Source: Ectobacillus ponti
Lineage (GTDB): Bacteria; Bacillota; Bacilli; Bacillales; Bacillaceae_G
Direction: 5' to 3'
Length of the DNA stretch: 64,000 nucleotides
Assembly (NCBI RefSeq): GCF_024294785.1
Contig: NZ_JANCLT010000001.1
Coordinates: forward strand, 62,001-126,000
The notes under the pieces are model-generated. The model worked only from the letters and a program-made list of their open reading frames with translations, did no database searches and had not been told where the DNA came from. Below are positions 43,203 to 52,306 of this stretch, one piece after another. Made by a program: the position numbers and the translations under genes. Positions within the stretch are counted from its first letter, which is position 1, and every line of letters starts with the position of its first letter.

Positions 43203-45267
43203 TATTTTTTGCATGTTCGTATTTCTCCAGCTTATAGTATAGATTACGCAAGGAAATGCCAAGTGCTTTTGCTGTTTTCGTCTTGTTTCCGCCATTCTTC
43301 TCCAAGGTTTGCAGGATGATTTCTCCTTCAAACTGTGTGACGCGCTCCTCCAAGGAGACTTCTGCGGCTGCTTCGGGCACGGATTCCTGCCGCTGCAACG
43401 CCGGTGTATTCCCGGTCAGAACAGGAAGGTGCCGTACATCAATTTGCATTTCATTATAATTCATGAAAATAATGGCACGACCTAAAATGTTTTCCAATTC
43501 ACGCACATTGCCAGGCCAATGATAGGACTGCAAATACACAGCCGCTTCCGCTGTCAATCCTTCCACGTTTCGGCCATAATCCTGATTGATTTTCTGGATA
43601 AGCCGTTCGGCAATTTGCGGAATATCCTCCTTCCGCTCCCGTAACGGCGGAATTACGATAGGGATTTTATTAAGCCGATAGTATAAATCTTCCCGAAATT
43701 TGCCGTCGGCAATCGCCTTCTCTAAATTCACATGAGTGGCGGCAATCACACGCACATTAACGGAAATCGGCTTTGTGCTGCCAACCCGGATAATCTCTTT
43801 TTCCTGCAGCACCCGCAGCAGCTTCGCCTGCATGCCGGCCGATAGTTCTCCAATCTCATCAAGAAAAATGCTGCCATTATTTGCTTCCTCGAAAAAACCG
43901 CGCTTGCCGCCCCGGCGCGCTCCGGAAAAGGCACCCTCCACGTAGCCAAACAATTCGCTTTCAAGCAAAGATTCGGAAATGGATGCACAATTCACCCGGA
44001 TAAATTTGTTATACTTACGGTTGCTGCCGTTATGAATGGCATGCGCAAACAGCTCTTTCCCTGTTCCGGATTCACCGCGAAGTAAAACTGTTGCCGGCGT
44101 ATTCGCTCCCAGCTTCGCCTGCTCGATGGCAGCCGTCATCTCTTCCGAGCGGCCGACAATATCGGCAAATGAGTATTTCGCCTCCAGCGTGCGGATAATT
44201 TGCCTTGCCCGGTTCAGCTCCTCCGTCAGCTTTTGAATCTCCGACACATCGCGTATGACCCCGACGCTGCCCTTCAGAATGCCATCCACAATGACCGGCG
44301 CCACATTCACAACCACATCCCGCTTCCGCTGCCCCACCTTCATATGAATTCCCCGGACGGCACGGCGGGTCCGCAGCACCTGCATATGCATGCTTTCTCC
44401 CTCTGCAATATCGGCAGTGGCCGGCTTGCCAAGGACCTCCTCTTCCGACAGACCCGTCAGCTTCGTATAGGCCGGGTTAATCATAATGCCGCGCCCTTTC
44501 TCATCCACCACCGAAATAGCTTCCTCAGAAGATTGGATAATGGCCTGCAGCAGCGTTTGAATTTCCTTCAGGTTTGTCACTTCCTCGGCAAGCGTCACGA
44601 CATCCGTGATGTCCTTGAACACAGCAAATGCGCCCTGCAGTTCCCCCTCTTCACTAATAATCGGAATTCGCGTTGTAATAATCTTCTTGCCATTTTCCAG
44701 CTGCAGCTCTTGATGCACCTCCAGCTGCCGCGTCCGCATCACCCGGGGCAGCTTGCTCCCCGGGATTACCTCCAGTATGTATTTTCCGATAACCTCCGCT
44801 GCCTTATAACCAGTAATCTTCTCAGCGCTGCGGTTAAACAACACAATCGTGCCCGCTTCATCCGCAACAATCATCCCGTCATGGGCAGAATTGAAAATTA
44901 AGTCCCATTGATGAGCCTGCCGCTGCAGCATCGCAACCAGCGTCTCCCGCTCATCCACGAGCCCCGCCAGCAGCTTTGCCAAAGAACCCGGCACAACAAG
45001 CGCATGCCCGCCAAAGGCTTGTACAAGCTTCTGATACATGGCAGGGTCGCCCGTCGCATCAAATACAACGGCAAAGGCATCCCGGGTCTCCGTCTCCCAA
45101 TCCCCTTTGGTACGAATTCCGTAAGATGCCGCCAACGCCAGTCCCGGCGCCCGCTCATTCCGGTCCACCACGAGCACAACCTCCAGCAGCTTGGACTGCA
45201 GCAGCAGCTGCAGCAGCGCTGTCCCCCCGGCACCGGCCCCAACAATCATCACCCTTTGCTTCAACAT
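43192..45267 (-). CDS. bkdR: Sigma-54-dependent activator BkdR with N-terminal Rossmann-like domain
   Basis: 691 residues. Residues 1-110 form a nucleotide-binding-like region opening [16 protein letters not shown] (GxGxxG at 10-15). PAS domains lie at about 120-230 and 240-345. The AAA+ domain has Walker A GESGTGK (398-404), GAFSGA (445-450, the sigma-54 contact loop with Ser for the usual Thr) and Walker B IFLDEI. A Fis-type helix-turn-helix ends the protein ([22 protein letters not shown]). It activates ptb-bkd from the -24/-12 promoter just downstream. It has its own sigma-A promoter, divergent from the DUF2627 gene. Confidence 0.94.
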   Translation of the reverse strand: MLKQRVMIVGAGAGGTALLQLLLQSKLLEVVLVVDRNERAPGLALAASYGIRTKGDWETETRDAFAVVFDATGDPAMYQKLVQAFGGHALVVPGSLAKLLAGLVDERETLVAMLQRQAHQWDLIFNSAHDGMIVADEAGTIVLFNRSAEKITGYKAAEVIGKYILEVIPGSKLPRVMRTRQLEVHQELQLENGKKIITTRIPIISEEGELQGAFAVFKDITDVVTLAEEVTNLKEIQTLLQAIIQSSEEAISVVDEKGRGIMINPAYTKLTGLSEEEVLGKPATADIAEGESMHMQVLRTRRAVRGIHMKVGQRKRDVVVNVAPVIVDGILKGSVGVIRDVSEIQKLTEELNRARQIIRTLEAKYSFADIVGRSEEMTAAIEQAKLGANTPATVLLRGESGTGKELFAHAIHNGSNRKYNKFIRVNCASISESLLESELFGYVEGAFSGARRGGKRGFFEEANNGSIFLDEIGELSAGMQAKLLRVLQEKEIIRVGSTKPISVNVRVIAATHVNLEKAIADGKFREDLYYRLNKIPIVIPPLRERKEDIPQIAERLIQKINQDYGRNVEGLTAEAAVYLQSYHWPGNVRELENILGRAIIFMNYNEMQIDVRHLPVLTGNTPALQRQESVPEAAAEVSLEERVTQFEGEIILQTLEKNGGNKTKTAKALGISLRNLYYKLEKYEHAKNSMQ

Positions 45268-45305
45268 ACATCAGCCCCCTTAACCGTGCAGTATTTTTCA
45301 TGCTT

Positions 45306-45334
45306 ATCATATCCCGTATCTTCTCTCTTGACAA
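45306..45334 (-). promoter_or_regulatory. Sigma-A promoter of bkdR, overlapping the divergent yqzF promoter
   Basis: Minus strand TTGTCA (45329-45334), 17 bases, TATGAT (45306-45311). On the other strand TTGACA (45328-45333), 15 bases, TAAGAT (45349-45354) may serve the DUF2627 gene. The two -35 hexamers occupy the same DNA. Confidence 0.65.
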
Positions 45335-45392
45335 ATCCTCGCCCGGTATAAGATGCTGAAGAAAGGAAACTGGTTGAAAGGAAGACATACAC

Positions 45393-45632
45393 ATGCGCTA
45401 TCTCGCCCTATTACTTGCCCTGATTCCCATTTCGGCCGCTGTTGCCGGCATCAAGCTGATGCGCGACACGGTATTTGCAATTCTGCAGCCTCCCATTCCC
45501 ACCCTGTGGCTGCAATTTTTAATCGGCCTGTTGCTGTTCGGCTTTGGTTTCTACGTATTCGGCGGCTTTGTGCTGTATCGTGACCGTAAGCGCAACAAAG
45601 TGCAGGCGCGTTTTCAAAAAAGGCAAAGCTGA
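45393..45632 (+). CDS. yqzF: DUF2627 small membrane protein (YqzF-like)
   Basis: 79 residues with two membrane helices (YLALLLALIPISAAVAGIKLM and LQFLIGLLLFGFGFYVFGGFVLY) and a basic tail RDRKRNKVQARFQKRQS. The composition and place next to bkdR match YqzF (DUF2627). Function unknown. The ATG follows AAAGGAAG. Confidence 0.85.
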   Translation: MRYLALLLALIPISAAVAGIKLMRDTVFAILQPPIPTLWLQFLIGLLLFGFGFYVFGGFVLYRDRKRNKVQARFQKRQS

Positions 45633-45636
45633 CAAA

Positions 45637-45662
45637 AACAGACCCTTAATCCGGGTCTGTTT
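45637..45662. terminator. Bidirectional terminator between yqzF and the phosphodiesterase gene
   Basis: AAACAGACCC, seven bases, GGGTCTGTTT, with T-rich flank on the plus side and TTTTTGTC on the minus side. Confidence 0.88.
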
Positions 45663-45665
45663 CTT

Positions 45666-46406
45666 TTATCTCCCTTTCCGTTGCTCCTCCTGCAGCACTC
45701 GTCTGGCCACTTCCGGATAATCCGTGACAATGCCTGTCACCTGCAGCCGCATGAGCTTCCGCATATACTTCTCCTTATTGACAGTGTACGGGCGCACCGC
45801 AATGCCATGCGCCAGCGTAAGCTCCACAACAGGGTCAGCAATATAGGCATAGTTTGGATGAATAGCGCCTGCCCCCAGCTTCTGTGCGTACTCCCAGGGC
45901 TTATGGGGGCCCCTCTTGTATAAAACAGCCGTTTCTATATCCGGCGCCAGCTCCCGGCATTTTACCATGCTGGCGTGATGAAAGGATGAAAGGACAGCTC
46001 TGGGCTCCAGTTCATACTTCCTCAGCAAATGGATGACCGATTCCTCCAGCCCCCGGTATGGGAGCTTGTTATTCTTCAGTTCCACATTTATCAGCAATTG
46101 CGTTCCCTGCAGCCACCGCAGCACTTCCTCGAGCGAAGGAATGCTGCAAAAGCCAGTCTTTTTATAAAAGCTGTGGCTGGCATCGAGCCGGGACAGCTCT
46201 TCGTATGTATAGCTATTGACCCGCCCGCGTCCGTTGGTGGTCCGGTTCACCGTCTCATCATGAATCACCACCACTGTCCCATCCTTCGAGAGCTGTACGT
46301 CCAGTTCAATTCCATCGGCGCCCAGCTGCTCGGCAGCCCGAAAGGAAGGCATTGTATTCTCCGGATATGTCCCCGCCGCTCCGCGGTGCCCAAAAATCTT
46401 AACCAT
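45666..46406 (-). CDS. yqiK: Glycerophosphodiester phosphodiesterase (YqiK-like)
   Basis: 246 residues, GDPD domain: FGHRGAAGTYPENTMPSFRAAEQLGADGIELDVQLSKDGTVVVIHDETVNRTTNGRG carries the catalytic His pair and the metal-binding Glu/Asp. The C-terminus GIAVRPYTVNKEKYMRKLMRLQVTGIVTDYP closes the barrel. It releases glycerol-3-phosphate from phospholipid head groups. No signal peptide, so cytoplasmic. The ATG at 46404-46406 follows AAGGGGCGGG. Confidence 0.92.
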   Translation of the reverse strand: MVKIFGHRGAAGTYPENTMPSFRAAEQLGADGIELDVQLSKDGTVVVIHDETVNRTTNGRGRVNSYTYEELSRLDASHSFYKKTGFCSIPSLEEVLRWLQGTQLLINVELKNNKLPYRGLEESVIHLLRKYELEPRAVLSSFHHASMVKCRELAPDIETAVLYKRGPHKPWEYAQKLGAGAIHPNYAYIADPVVELTLAHGIAVRPYTVNKEKYMRKLMRLQVTGIVTDYPEVARRVLQEEQRKGR

Positions 46407-46514
46407 GCTTGTTTCCCGCCCCTTCGTGCTATACTGGTAAGAAAGCGATGTGCACACCGCTTCTTGTATGTTCACTTTGCGCTTATTATCTTATGCAAAA
46501 AAGGAGGTTTCGTG

Positions 46515-46670
46515 ATGCGCCCCTTACAACTATCGCCTGACACGGCCGTTAAGCTCGCCAAGGCTCTCCATGTGCCGCTGGAGCAGCTTATGCATATGCC
46601 GCAGCATATCCTGATTCAAAAGCTGGTGGAGCTGGAGAAGCAAAATGCCGCTGACGAAAAAAAGTCCTGA
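46515..46670 (+). CDS. YycC-like small protein
   Basis: 51 residues: MRPLQLSPDTAVKLAKALHVP, EQLMHMPQHILIQKLVELEK. The LS.DTA.KL...L.VPLEQ.MHMP.HIL.QKL.ELEK pattern is that of the YycC family of short Bacillus proteins, without known function. The ATG at 46515 is seven bases after AAGGAGG; a GTG one codon earlier is too close. Own terminator. Confidence 0.8.
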   Translation: MRPLQLSPDTAVKLAKALHVPLEQLMHMPQHILIQKLVELEKQNAADEKKS

Positions 46671-46686
46671 TGCAGGGCTTTTTTCT
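46657..46686 (+). terminator. Terminator of the YycC-like gene
   Basis: AGTCCT, five bases, AGGGCT with one wobble pair, A-run before and TTTTTTC after; overlaps the stop codon. Confidence 0.8.
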
Positions 46687-46725
46687 GTAAAAAGAGCTAG
46701 CCCCCCTACTCCAAATGGCTATATC

Positions 46726-46773
46726 TGCCTGTCACTCAGCGGAAAGCAGCCGCTTCCCGCTGAGTGACAGGCA
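46726..46773. repeat. Long inverted repeat (third hairpin after spo0A)
   Basis: TGCCTGTCACTCAGCGG and CCGCTGAGTGACAGGCA are perfect 17-base arms, extended inside by AAAGC/GCTT. There is no U-tract on the minus strand; on the plus strand it is followed by AAACCTTCTTTTTTC. Confidence 0.85.
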
Positions 46774-46787
46774 AACCTTCTTTTTTC

Positions 46788-46810
46788 ATGCCGGGCAAAG
46801 CGGCCGGCAT
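46788..46810. repeat. Middle hairpin after spo0A
   Basis: ATGCCGG, nine bases, CCGGCAT, with GAAAAAAG following on the minus strand. It sits between the spo0A terminator and the long inverted repeat. Confidence 0.7.
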
Positions 46811-46813
46811 AAA

Positions 46814-46856
46814 AAGCACCGTCTGCACTGGGAAATGGCCGTGGCAGACGGTGCTT
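46814..46856 (-). terminator. Terminator of spo0A (first hairpin)
   Basis: AAGCACCGTCTGC, 17 bases, GCAGACGGTGCTT, followed by TTTATG on the minus strand, about 80 bases after the spo0A stop. Confidence 0.88.
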
Positions 46857-46937
46857 ATATTCAGTATCTATACGAATGCTGCTGGTTAGGATCCGCACAC
46901 TTACGCTAACAAAGCGGCACACGTTCTCTCATCAGCT

Positions 46938-47735
46938 TCAGCTTGCTTTGTGCTCCAGACGCAGCTTGTCAGCCACCATCGCGATGAACTCGGAGTTCGT
47001 CGGCTTCGCTTTGGACATGGACACTGTGTAGCCGAACAAGGAGGAGATGGACTCGATATTGCCGCGGCTCCAGGCCACCTCAATTGCATGGCGGATGGCT
47101 CTCTCTACACGGCTTGCGGTTGTATTATACTTCTTGGCAATATCCGGGTACAGCACCTTTGTGATGGAGCCCAGCAATTCAATGTCGTTATAGACCATGG
47201 AAATGGCTTCGCGCAGGTACATATATCCCTTAATATGGGCCGGCACGCCAATCTCATGAATGATGCTGGTAATGCTGGCATCGAGGTTCTTCGGCTTGCC
47301 ATCCTGCATGGTTGCAGAACGGAATGTAGGAAGCGGACGCTTCACAAAGGAATTGCTCACCTTGCCGCTCACCTGGCGAATGTGGCTTGTCAGGTTTTCC
47401 ATATCAAACGGCTTCAGGATGAAATAGGATGCGCCAAGATCTACAGCCTTTTTGGTTACATCCTCCTGGCCGAATGCTGTCAGCATAATGACATTTGGCT
47501 GCTTTTGGCGCTCAGAAGCGCGCAGCTTCTCCAGCACCGCCAAGCCATCAAGGTGCGGCATGATAATATCAAGCACCAATACATCCGGGTTCTTCTCACG
47601 CAGCAGGTTCAAGCACTCCTGCCCGTTATAGGCCACGCCAACCACTTCCATGTCTTCCTGTGCCGACACATAGCCTTCCAGCATGGATACAAGCTCTTTG
47701 TTATCATCAACGAGACAAACCTTGATTTTCTCCAT
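46938..47735 (-). CDS. spo0A: Sporulation master regulator Spo0A
   Basis: 265-residue response regulator. The receiver domain has the acidic pocket Asp10/Asp11, the phosphoryl acceptor Asp56 (VLVLDIIMP), Thr in MLTAFGQ and Lys in [10 protein letters not shown] linker joins it to the C-terminal DNA-binding domain ([25 protein letters not shown] onward), with the recognition helix in [21 protein letters not shown]. The ATG at 47733-47735 follows GGGGGAGGAAG. The promoter contains a SigH element and a 0A box, so autoregulation is expected as in B. subtilis. Confidence 0.98.
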   Translation of the reverse strand: MEKIKVCLVDDNKELVSMLEGYVSAQEDMEVVGVAYNGQECLNLLREKNPDVLVLDIIMPHLDGLAVLEKLRASERQKQPNVIMLTAFGQEDVTKKAVDLGASYFILKPFDMENLTSHIRQVSGKVSNSFVKRPLPTFRSATMQDGKPKNLDASITSIIHEIGVPAHIKGYMYLREAISMVYNDIELLGSITKVLYPDIAKKYNTTASRVERAIRHAIEVAWSRGNIESISSLFGYTVSMSKAKPTNSEFIAMVADKLRLEHKAS

Positions 47736-47804
47736 CTTTCTTCCTCCCCCTATTACAAACACATTTTCTCTGCTTATCTAAAGTACAAGCTACTTGAAAG
47801 AAGT

Positions 47805-47829
47805 TTTCGACAATTGTTCGAAATTTCCT
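47805..47829 (-). promoter_or_regulatory. SigH promoter with overlapping 0A box upstream of spo0A
   Basis: Minus strand AGGAAAT (47823-47829), 11 bases, GTCGAAA (47805-47811) fits the SigH pattern RnAGGAWWW / RnnGAAT. TGTCGAA (47806-47812) is a perfect 0A box lying on the -10. This mirrors the sporulation promoter Ps of B. subtilis spo0A. Confidence 0.78.
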
Positions 47830-48045
47830 TTTGGCAAGTGGCAAATTTATTAAAAAAATCTTGAAAACCTTCCATTTTCTGTAGTTTTCTCAGCTTTTCG
47901 CTCTGCTCTTTCGTAATTCGCCAATATTCTTCCTATTACGCTCTTTTTCCTCCGCCATTCTGCATATCCTTACAGCAAGGCGGACGGCGCTCCTCCCCCA
48001 TTCTACACTAAAACAAACATTGTGAGAAACATTTCTTTTGACAAG
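47830..48045. other. Non-coding stretch between spo0A promoter and repeat B
   Basis: No credible gene. A minus-strand reading frame ending at 47890 lacks a ribosome site and family resemblance. The DNA is AT-rich near spo0A and becomes GC-richer toward 47990. A vegetative spo0A promoter may be here, but none is clear. Confidence 0.4.
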
Positions 48046-48222
48046 AAAGAAGAGCGGAAGCAGCCCGCTTAGCCATCCGAAGGGAGGTTCTCCGGTCTCA
48101 AAAACGCTTTTTGCCTTTGTGTGCCGGAGGTTCTCCCTGGCAGATGGCTGGCTGCTGTAGCTGGACATCATCACGAAGAGCGAAGCCGGATCATTCAGCC
48201 CTCAGAAGAGGAATTTCTCCGG
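48046..48222 (+). repeat. Dispersed repeat, copy B with a second head unit
   Basis: AGAAGAGCGGAAGCAGCCCG, CTTAGCCATCCGAAG, a middle AACGCTTTTTGCC, GGTTCTCCCTGGCAG, GTAGCTGGACATCA, then a second head GAAGAGCGAAGCCGGATCAT and TCAGCCCTCAGAAGAGG (48174-48222) that resembles the head of copy A more than its own first head. Confidence 0.75.
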
Positions 48223-48223
48223 A

Positions 48224-48257
48224 AACAAAAAAAAGCAAGCCTGTATCAGCTTGCTTT
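48224..48257 (-). terminator. Terminator of spoIVB
   Basis: AAAGCAAGC, eight bases, GCTTGCTTT, with TTTTTTTTG following on the minus strand; includes the stop codon. Confidence 0.92.
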
Positions 48258-49550
48258 CTTCTGATGGTCGTAATTTTCATAAATGTTAATGCCGGCTTCA
48301 TGCAGCATCCACTCAATATGAACACCATATCCTGAGGTGGGGTCGTTAACGAATACATGGGTAACCGCACCGATCAATTTGCCGTCCTGAATAATGGGGC
48401 TTCCGCTCATGCCTTGCACGATGCCACCTGTCTTTTTCAGAAGACGTTTATCGGTAATTTTGACAACCATACCTTTGGTAGCCGGGAATTTTTGCGGAAT
48501 GCTGCTGACGATTTCCACGTCAAACGCTTCTACCTTATCCTCATCAATAACCGTTAAAATTTGCGCTTTTCCTTCCTTTACCTGGTGAGATAAAGCAATA
48601 GGAAGAGCCCGGTCCATGATCCCATTTTGAATCGAAGTATGCAGCTTGCCGAAGATGCCGAACGGACTGTTTGTTGTGATATTGCCCAGTATCTCTTTAT
48701 CAGGGGAAAAACGGGCAAGCTTTTCGCCCGGGTCGCCATTGCTGCCCCGTTGAATGGAAGTTACCGTAGAGCGGACAATTTGCCCATCCTCCACCTGAAT
48801 CGGCTGCTTCGTATCATTGTCCGAAATGACATGGCCGAGAGCGCCATATTTCATGGATTCTGGATGAACAAAGGTCATGGTGCCAATGCCGGCTGCTGAA
48901 TCCCGAATGTACAAACCAATGCGGTAAGCAGTATTATCCTTCTCCTGCAGCGGCGTCAGCTTCGTGCGGATGTATTTGGAATTGCGAAGCAGTACAATGT
49001 CGAGCGGATCGCCTGTTTTCCCGCTTTGCTGAATGAACGGGGCCACATCGCTCATGCGCTCAATTTCTTGGCCGTTAATTTTCGTGATCATGTCGCCCAC
49101 CTTAATTCCGGCAATCTCTCCGGGTGACAAGCGCCCTTTCTTCGTCTGGACAAGATGATGCCCCACAACGAGCACGCCCTTTGTATTCAGCTTTACCCCG
49201 ATGGATTGCCCGCCAGGCAGTACCTTGAAGTCCTTCAATACACGAACGTTAACCTTCTTAACCGGGAATCCCGCCAGCTGCAGCACCATATCTGCCTCTC
49301 CGCTTTCATGGGCGGCAACAGCAAGCGGCTGTTCTTTTTCTGTCGCCGCATTTACTGTAAATACAGATGGATTGGTGGAAGTGGCTTGGAAGACAGGAAC
49401 TGATGATGCTACAAGTGAATGTTGTCCCTCGAAGAGAACAACCTGTTTCGGAATTGTCAAAAAGTCTCTAACAGGCTTGCACAGCCCGATTACAAGCAAT
49501 GAAACAAGGAGAAATGCACCAAGTATCTTTCGAATTTGCTCAAACTTCAA
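48246..49550 (-). CDS. spoIVB: SpoIVB peptidase
   Basis: 434-residue serine peptidase secreted from the forespore into the space between the membranes, where it cleaves SpoIVFA to trigger sigma-K processing. An N-terminal membrane anchor ([16 protein letters not shown]), a PDZ domain at about 120-190 ([25 protein letters not shown]) and the S55 peptidase domain with catalytic Ser in GMSGSP near residue 382 are visible. The TTG at 49548-49550 is the best start: AGGAG is about ten bases upstream and the N-terminus then aligns with B. subtilis SpoIVB. Start codon confidence is moderate. Confidence 0.95.
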   Translation of the reverse strand: MKFEQIRKILGAFLLVSLLVIGLCKPVRDFLTIPKQVVLFEGQHSLVASSVPVFQATSTNPSVFTVNAATEKEQPLAVAAHESGEADMVLQLAGFPVKKVNVRVLKDFKVLPGGQSIGVKLNTKGVLVVGHHLVQTKKGRLSPGEIAGIKVGDMITKINGQEIERMSDVAPFIQQSGKTGDPLDIVLLRNSKYIRTKLTPLQEKDNTAYRIGLYIRDSAAGIGTMTFVHPESMKYGALGHVISDNDTKQPIQVEDGQIVRSTVTSIQRGSNGDPGEKLARFSPDKEILGNITTNSPFGIFGKLHTSIQNGIMDRALPIALSHQVKEGKAQILTVIDEDKVEAFDVEIVSSIPQKFPATKGMVVKITDKRLLKKTGGIVQGMSGSPIIQDGKLIGAVTHVFVNDPTSGYGVHIEWMLHEAGINIYENYDHQKKAS

Positions 49551-49642
49551 TCCATTCACTCTCCTCGCTCCTAACCCACATTGAGCCAAAGCGGCTTCAC
49601 CATTTAATCTCTCCTTGTCCGGAGGTGTTTATAACTGGGAGA

Positions 49643-49672
49643 AAGAAAAAAGCTATCCTTTTACTGGATAGC
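49643..49672 (-). terminator. Terminator of recN
   Basis: GCTATCC, seven bases, GGATAGC with TTTTTTC following on the minus strand; covers the recN stop. Confidence 0.88.
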
Positions 49673-51397
49673 CTGTGCCGTCTTGATGCTGCGTGCCTGC
49701 TGCAGCAATTCGCGCGCATGCTCTGTCGTCAAATCCGTAATTTCCACTCCGGAAATCATCCGGGCAATCTCCACAACCTTTTCCTCTTCATTCAGTACGG
49801 TTACCGATGTCAGTGTCCGGTCATTGACAATTTGCTTACGGATAAACAAATGAGTATCCCCCATGGAGGCCACCTGCGGCAGATGGGAGATGCAGAGCAC
49901 CTGCGAGTTGACAGACACCTTGTAGATCTTCTCTGCAATTGCCTGCGCCACCCGGCCGCTTACACCTGTATCCACCTCATCGAAAATGACAGAAGTGACT
50001 CCCTGCTGCTTGGAAAAGATGCTCTTCAGCGCCAGAATGATACGGGACAGCTCTCCCCCGGATGCCACCCTGGAGAGCGGCTTCAGCGGTTCGCCGGGAT
50101 TTGTGGAGATATAAAACTCCACTGCATCATAGCCGCCGTCTGTCAGCTTGACCGCTTCGCCGTCCACCTCCGGGTCGTCAGCCCCACCTCGCTGCGTGCC
50201 GATCATAACTTCAAATCTCGTCTTGTCCATGTACAGTTCCCGCAGCTCCTGATGAATTGCCTCTGTCAAATGATCAGCGAGCCGCCTGCGCATACCGCTC
50301 AGCTTTTGCGCTTCCGCCACAGCTCCGGCTTCCGCCTGCTTCAGCTGTTTTCTTGTTTGTTCAATATGTATGTCCTTGTTTTCAATTGTGGAAATTTCCT
50401 GTTCAATTTTGCTGGCGTACTCCAAAATTTCTTCAATAGTATTTCCATATTTCCGCTTCAGCATACGAATTTCATTCAATCTTGTTTCAATTTCATCCAG
50501 CCGGTTCGGGTCATACTCCATCAAATCGAGCTTCTCCCGCAGCGTATAAGAAACCTCTTCAAGCAAATAATAGCTGTTGGCAATCGTATCATGGGACTCC
50601 TTCAAGGAGGCATCCAAATCAGAAATGCTTTCCACTTGATTCATGGCATTGCGCACATGGTCGAGTCCGCCGCTGTCCCCTCCAAGTGAACGGTATGCAT
50701 CACCAAGCGCCTTGTAGATTTTCTCAAAGTTGGCAATTTTGAGGCGCTCTTCCATGAGATCCTGCTCTTCGCCGGGCTGCAGCTCCGCTTTTTGAATTTC
50801 CTCCAGCTGAAATTGGATGAGATCCAGCCGATGCGCCATTTGCTGCTCATTTTGCGTAAACGAACGCAGCTGCTTTTTCAAGCGCTCATATTCCGCAAAT
50901 TGCTCCTGATACTTGTCCAATTGCTTTAAAATATGCTCTGCATCAAAATGATCCAGCATATGAAGATGACGTTGCTCGTTCATCAAATCCTGCGTCTCAT
51001 GCTGGCCATGAATATCGACCAGGGTTTTGCCAAGCTCACGCAGAGCGCTCAGCGTAACCAGCTTTCCATTCATGCGGCATACACTTTTTCCGGATGCAGC
51101 AATGTCCCGTTTCAGAATTACCATACCATCCGATACATCAATATCCAGCTCCGCCGCCTTCTCGATACAGGCAACGTGATGGTCCTCGAGATAAAATAGC
51201 CCCTCAATTTCCGCCTTCTCTGTGCCATATCGGACAAATTCAGCTGATCCACGGCCGCCGACGAGCAGACTGATGGCATCAATAATGATGGATTTCCCGG
51301 CTCCGGTTTCCCCGCTGAGCACTGTCAATCCTTTCTGGAAGGAGATATTTAATGATTCAATAATAGCAAAGTTCTTAATCGACAGTTCCGATAACAC
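49661..51397 (-). CDS. recN: DNA repair protein RecN
   Basis: 578-residue SMC-like ATPase acting early in double-strand break repair. LSELSIKNFAIIESLNISF and GETGAGKS (Walker A) open the head, two coiled-coil arms fill the middle (LKRKYGNTIEEILEYASKIEQEI and neighbours), and LSRVASGGELSRIILALKSIF plus VIFDEVDTGVSGRVAQAIA give the signature and Walker B. The GTG start at 51395-51397 follows GAGGTGAA and matches the RecN N-terminus; the longer frame adds unrelated residues. It follows argR on the same strand. Confidence 0.96.
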   Translation of the reverse strand: MLSELSIKNFAIIESLNISFQKGLTVLSGETGAGKSIIIDAISLLVGGRGSAEFVRYGTEKAEIEGLFYLEDHHVACIEKAAELDIDVSDGMVILKRDIAASGKSVCRMNGKLVTLSALRELGKTLVDIHGQHETQDLMNEQRHLHMLDHFDAEHILKQLDKYQEQFAEYERLKKQLRSFTQNEQQMAHRLDLIQFQLEEIQKAELQPGEEQDLMEERLKIANFEKIYKALGDAYRSLGGDSGGLDHVRNAMNQVESISDLDASLKESHDTIANSYYLLEEVSYTLREKLDLMEYDPNRLDEIETRLNEIRMLKRKYGNTIEEILEYASKIEQEISTIENKDIHIEQTRKQLKQAEAGAVAEAQKLSGMRRRLADHLTEAIHQELRELYMDKTRFEVMIGTQRGGADDPEVDGEAVKLTDGGYDAVEFYISTNPGEPLKPLSRVASGGELSRIILALKSIFSKQQGVTSVIFDEVDTGVSGRVAQAIAEKIYKVSVNSQVLCISHLPQVASMGDTHLFIRKQIVNDRTLTSVTVLNEEEKVVEIARMISGVEITDLTTEHARELLQQARSIKTAQAIQ

Positions 51398-51434
51398 CGC
51401 TTCATTCACCTCGCTAACACCATACCATATTTCC

Positions 51435-51478
51435 AAGAAAAGCGAAAGCAGCCCGGTTAGCCATCAAAAAGAGAGGGA
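51435..51478 (+). repeat. Dispersed repeat, copy C (head only)
   Basis: AGAAAAGCGAAAGCAGCCCG, GTTAGCCATCAAAAAGAG closely matches the first head of copy B. The downstream part of the unit is absent. Confidence 0.65.
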
Positions 51479-51484
51479 AAACAG

Positions 51485-51548
51485 CAAAAAAAGACACTCC
51501 TGCCGCAACCCAAGGCGAACGGACGTCATACCTTTACGGGTTGCAGCA
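51485..51548 (-). terminator. Terminator of argR
   Basis: CTGCCGCAACCCAAGG pairs with CCTTTACGGGTTGCAGCAAG (imperfect long stem), with TTTTTTTGC following on the minus strand after a short GTGTC spacer. Confidence 0.65.
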
Positions 51549-51559
51549 AGCAGCGCCTT

Positions 51560-52009
51560 TTACAGCATATTTAAGAAACGGTCTGAAACGGTTGTGGTAT
51601 CCTCCACCGTACGGCAAATGATTAAGCACGTATCATCACCGCAAATCGTGCCCAGAATCTCGTCCCAATCCAGATGATCAATCAATGCTCCAATGGAGTT
51701 GGCATTGCCGGGCAGTGTCTTCAGCACAATCATATGCCCTGCTGCGTCCATCTTTACAAACGAGTCCACCAAATTGCGCTTGAGCTTCTGCAGCGGATTA
51801 AAGCGCTGATCGGCCGGAAGACTGTATTTATATCTTCCATCATGAAGCGGCACCTTGACGAGATGAAGCTCTTTAATATCCCGGGAAACGGTGGCCTGCG
51901 TCACATTAAAGCCTTCATTGCGCAGAATATCCACTAGTTCATCTTGCGTCTCAATCTCTTTATTAGCAATAATTTCACGAATTTTAATATGGCGCTGACC
52001 TTTATTCAT
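51560..52009 (-). CDS. argR: Arginine repressor/activator ArgR (AhrC)
   Basis: 149-residue hexameric regulator. Winged-helix N-terminus ([46 protein letters not shown]) and the C-terminal arginine-binding, oligomerising domain ([32 protein letters not shown]). With arginine it represses synthesis genes (argCJ at the left end of the window) and controls catabolic genes and arginine uptake. Confidence 0.97.
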   Translation of the reverse strand: MNKGQRHIKIREIIANKEIETQDELVDILRNEGFNVTQATVSRDIKELHLVKVPLHDGRYKYSLPADQRFNPLQKLKRNLVDSFVKMDAAGHMIVLKTLPGNANSIGALIDHLDWDEILGTICGDDTCLIICRTVEDTTTVSDRFLNML

Positions 52010-52282
52010 CTTTCTGCACCTCGCACACTCTCTCCGTAATTTTAAAACGCTTACTCTGTTCTTTTATGTTAACTGATAATGTATAACTTGTACATAACTG
52101 TTTTCCAGAACAACCTATTTTTTCTGCACAAACTCTACATATGGATAACATATCCATTTATACGGCATACCATTGAAATACCTCTTATTTTTATGCATAT
52201 TTCAATCTGCATATACGAAAACAACAGATACACAATTGTTATTTGTAACAACTCACTTGCTGTCTTTTTATACACAAGAAAA
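52010..52282. other. AT-rich upstream region of argR
   Basis: No gene. It contains a palindrome ATGGATA, three bases, TATCCAT (52141-52157) and possible -10 hexamers on the minus strand (TATACAT), but no complete promoter was recognised. This is where argR transcription must start if it is not read from tlyA. Confidence 0.45.
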
Positions 52283-52306
52283 GAGGAACGACCATGGTCA
52301 TTCCTC
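52283..52306 (-). terminator. Terminator of tlyA
   Basis: GAGGAACGACC, two bases, GGTCATTCCTC (one mismatch) with TTTTCTTG following on the minus strand; covers the tlyA stop. Confidence 0.85.

Noticed and set aside
46726-46856. tRNA or insertion-sequence remnant in the hairpin cluster
   Set aside because: No cloverleaf with a T-loop sequence and no transposase fragment or target duplication were visible.
47890-48174. 94-codon minus-strand frame between spoIVB and spo0A
   Set aside because: It overlaps the dispersed repeat, has no ribosome site, and contains no recognisable domain.
40787-51478. CRISPR array
   Set aside because: The repeat copies are few, kilobases apart, degenerate and without spacers of regular size.
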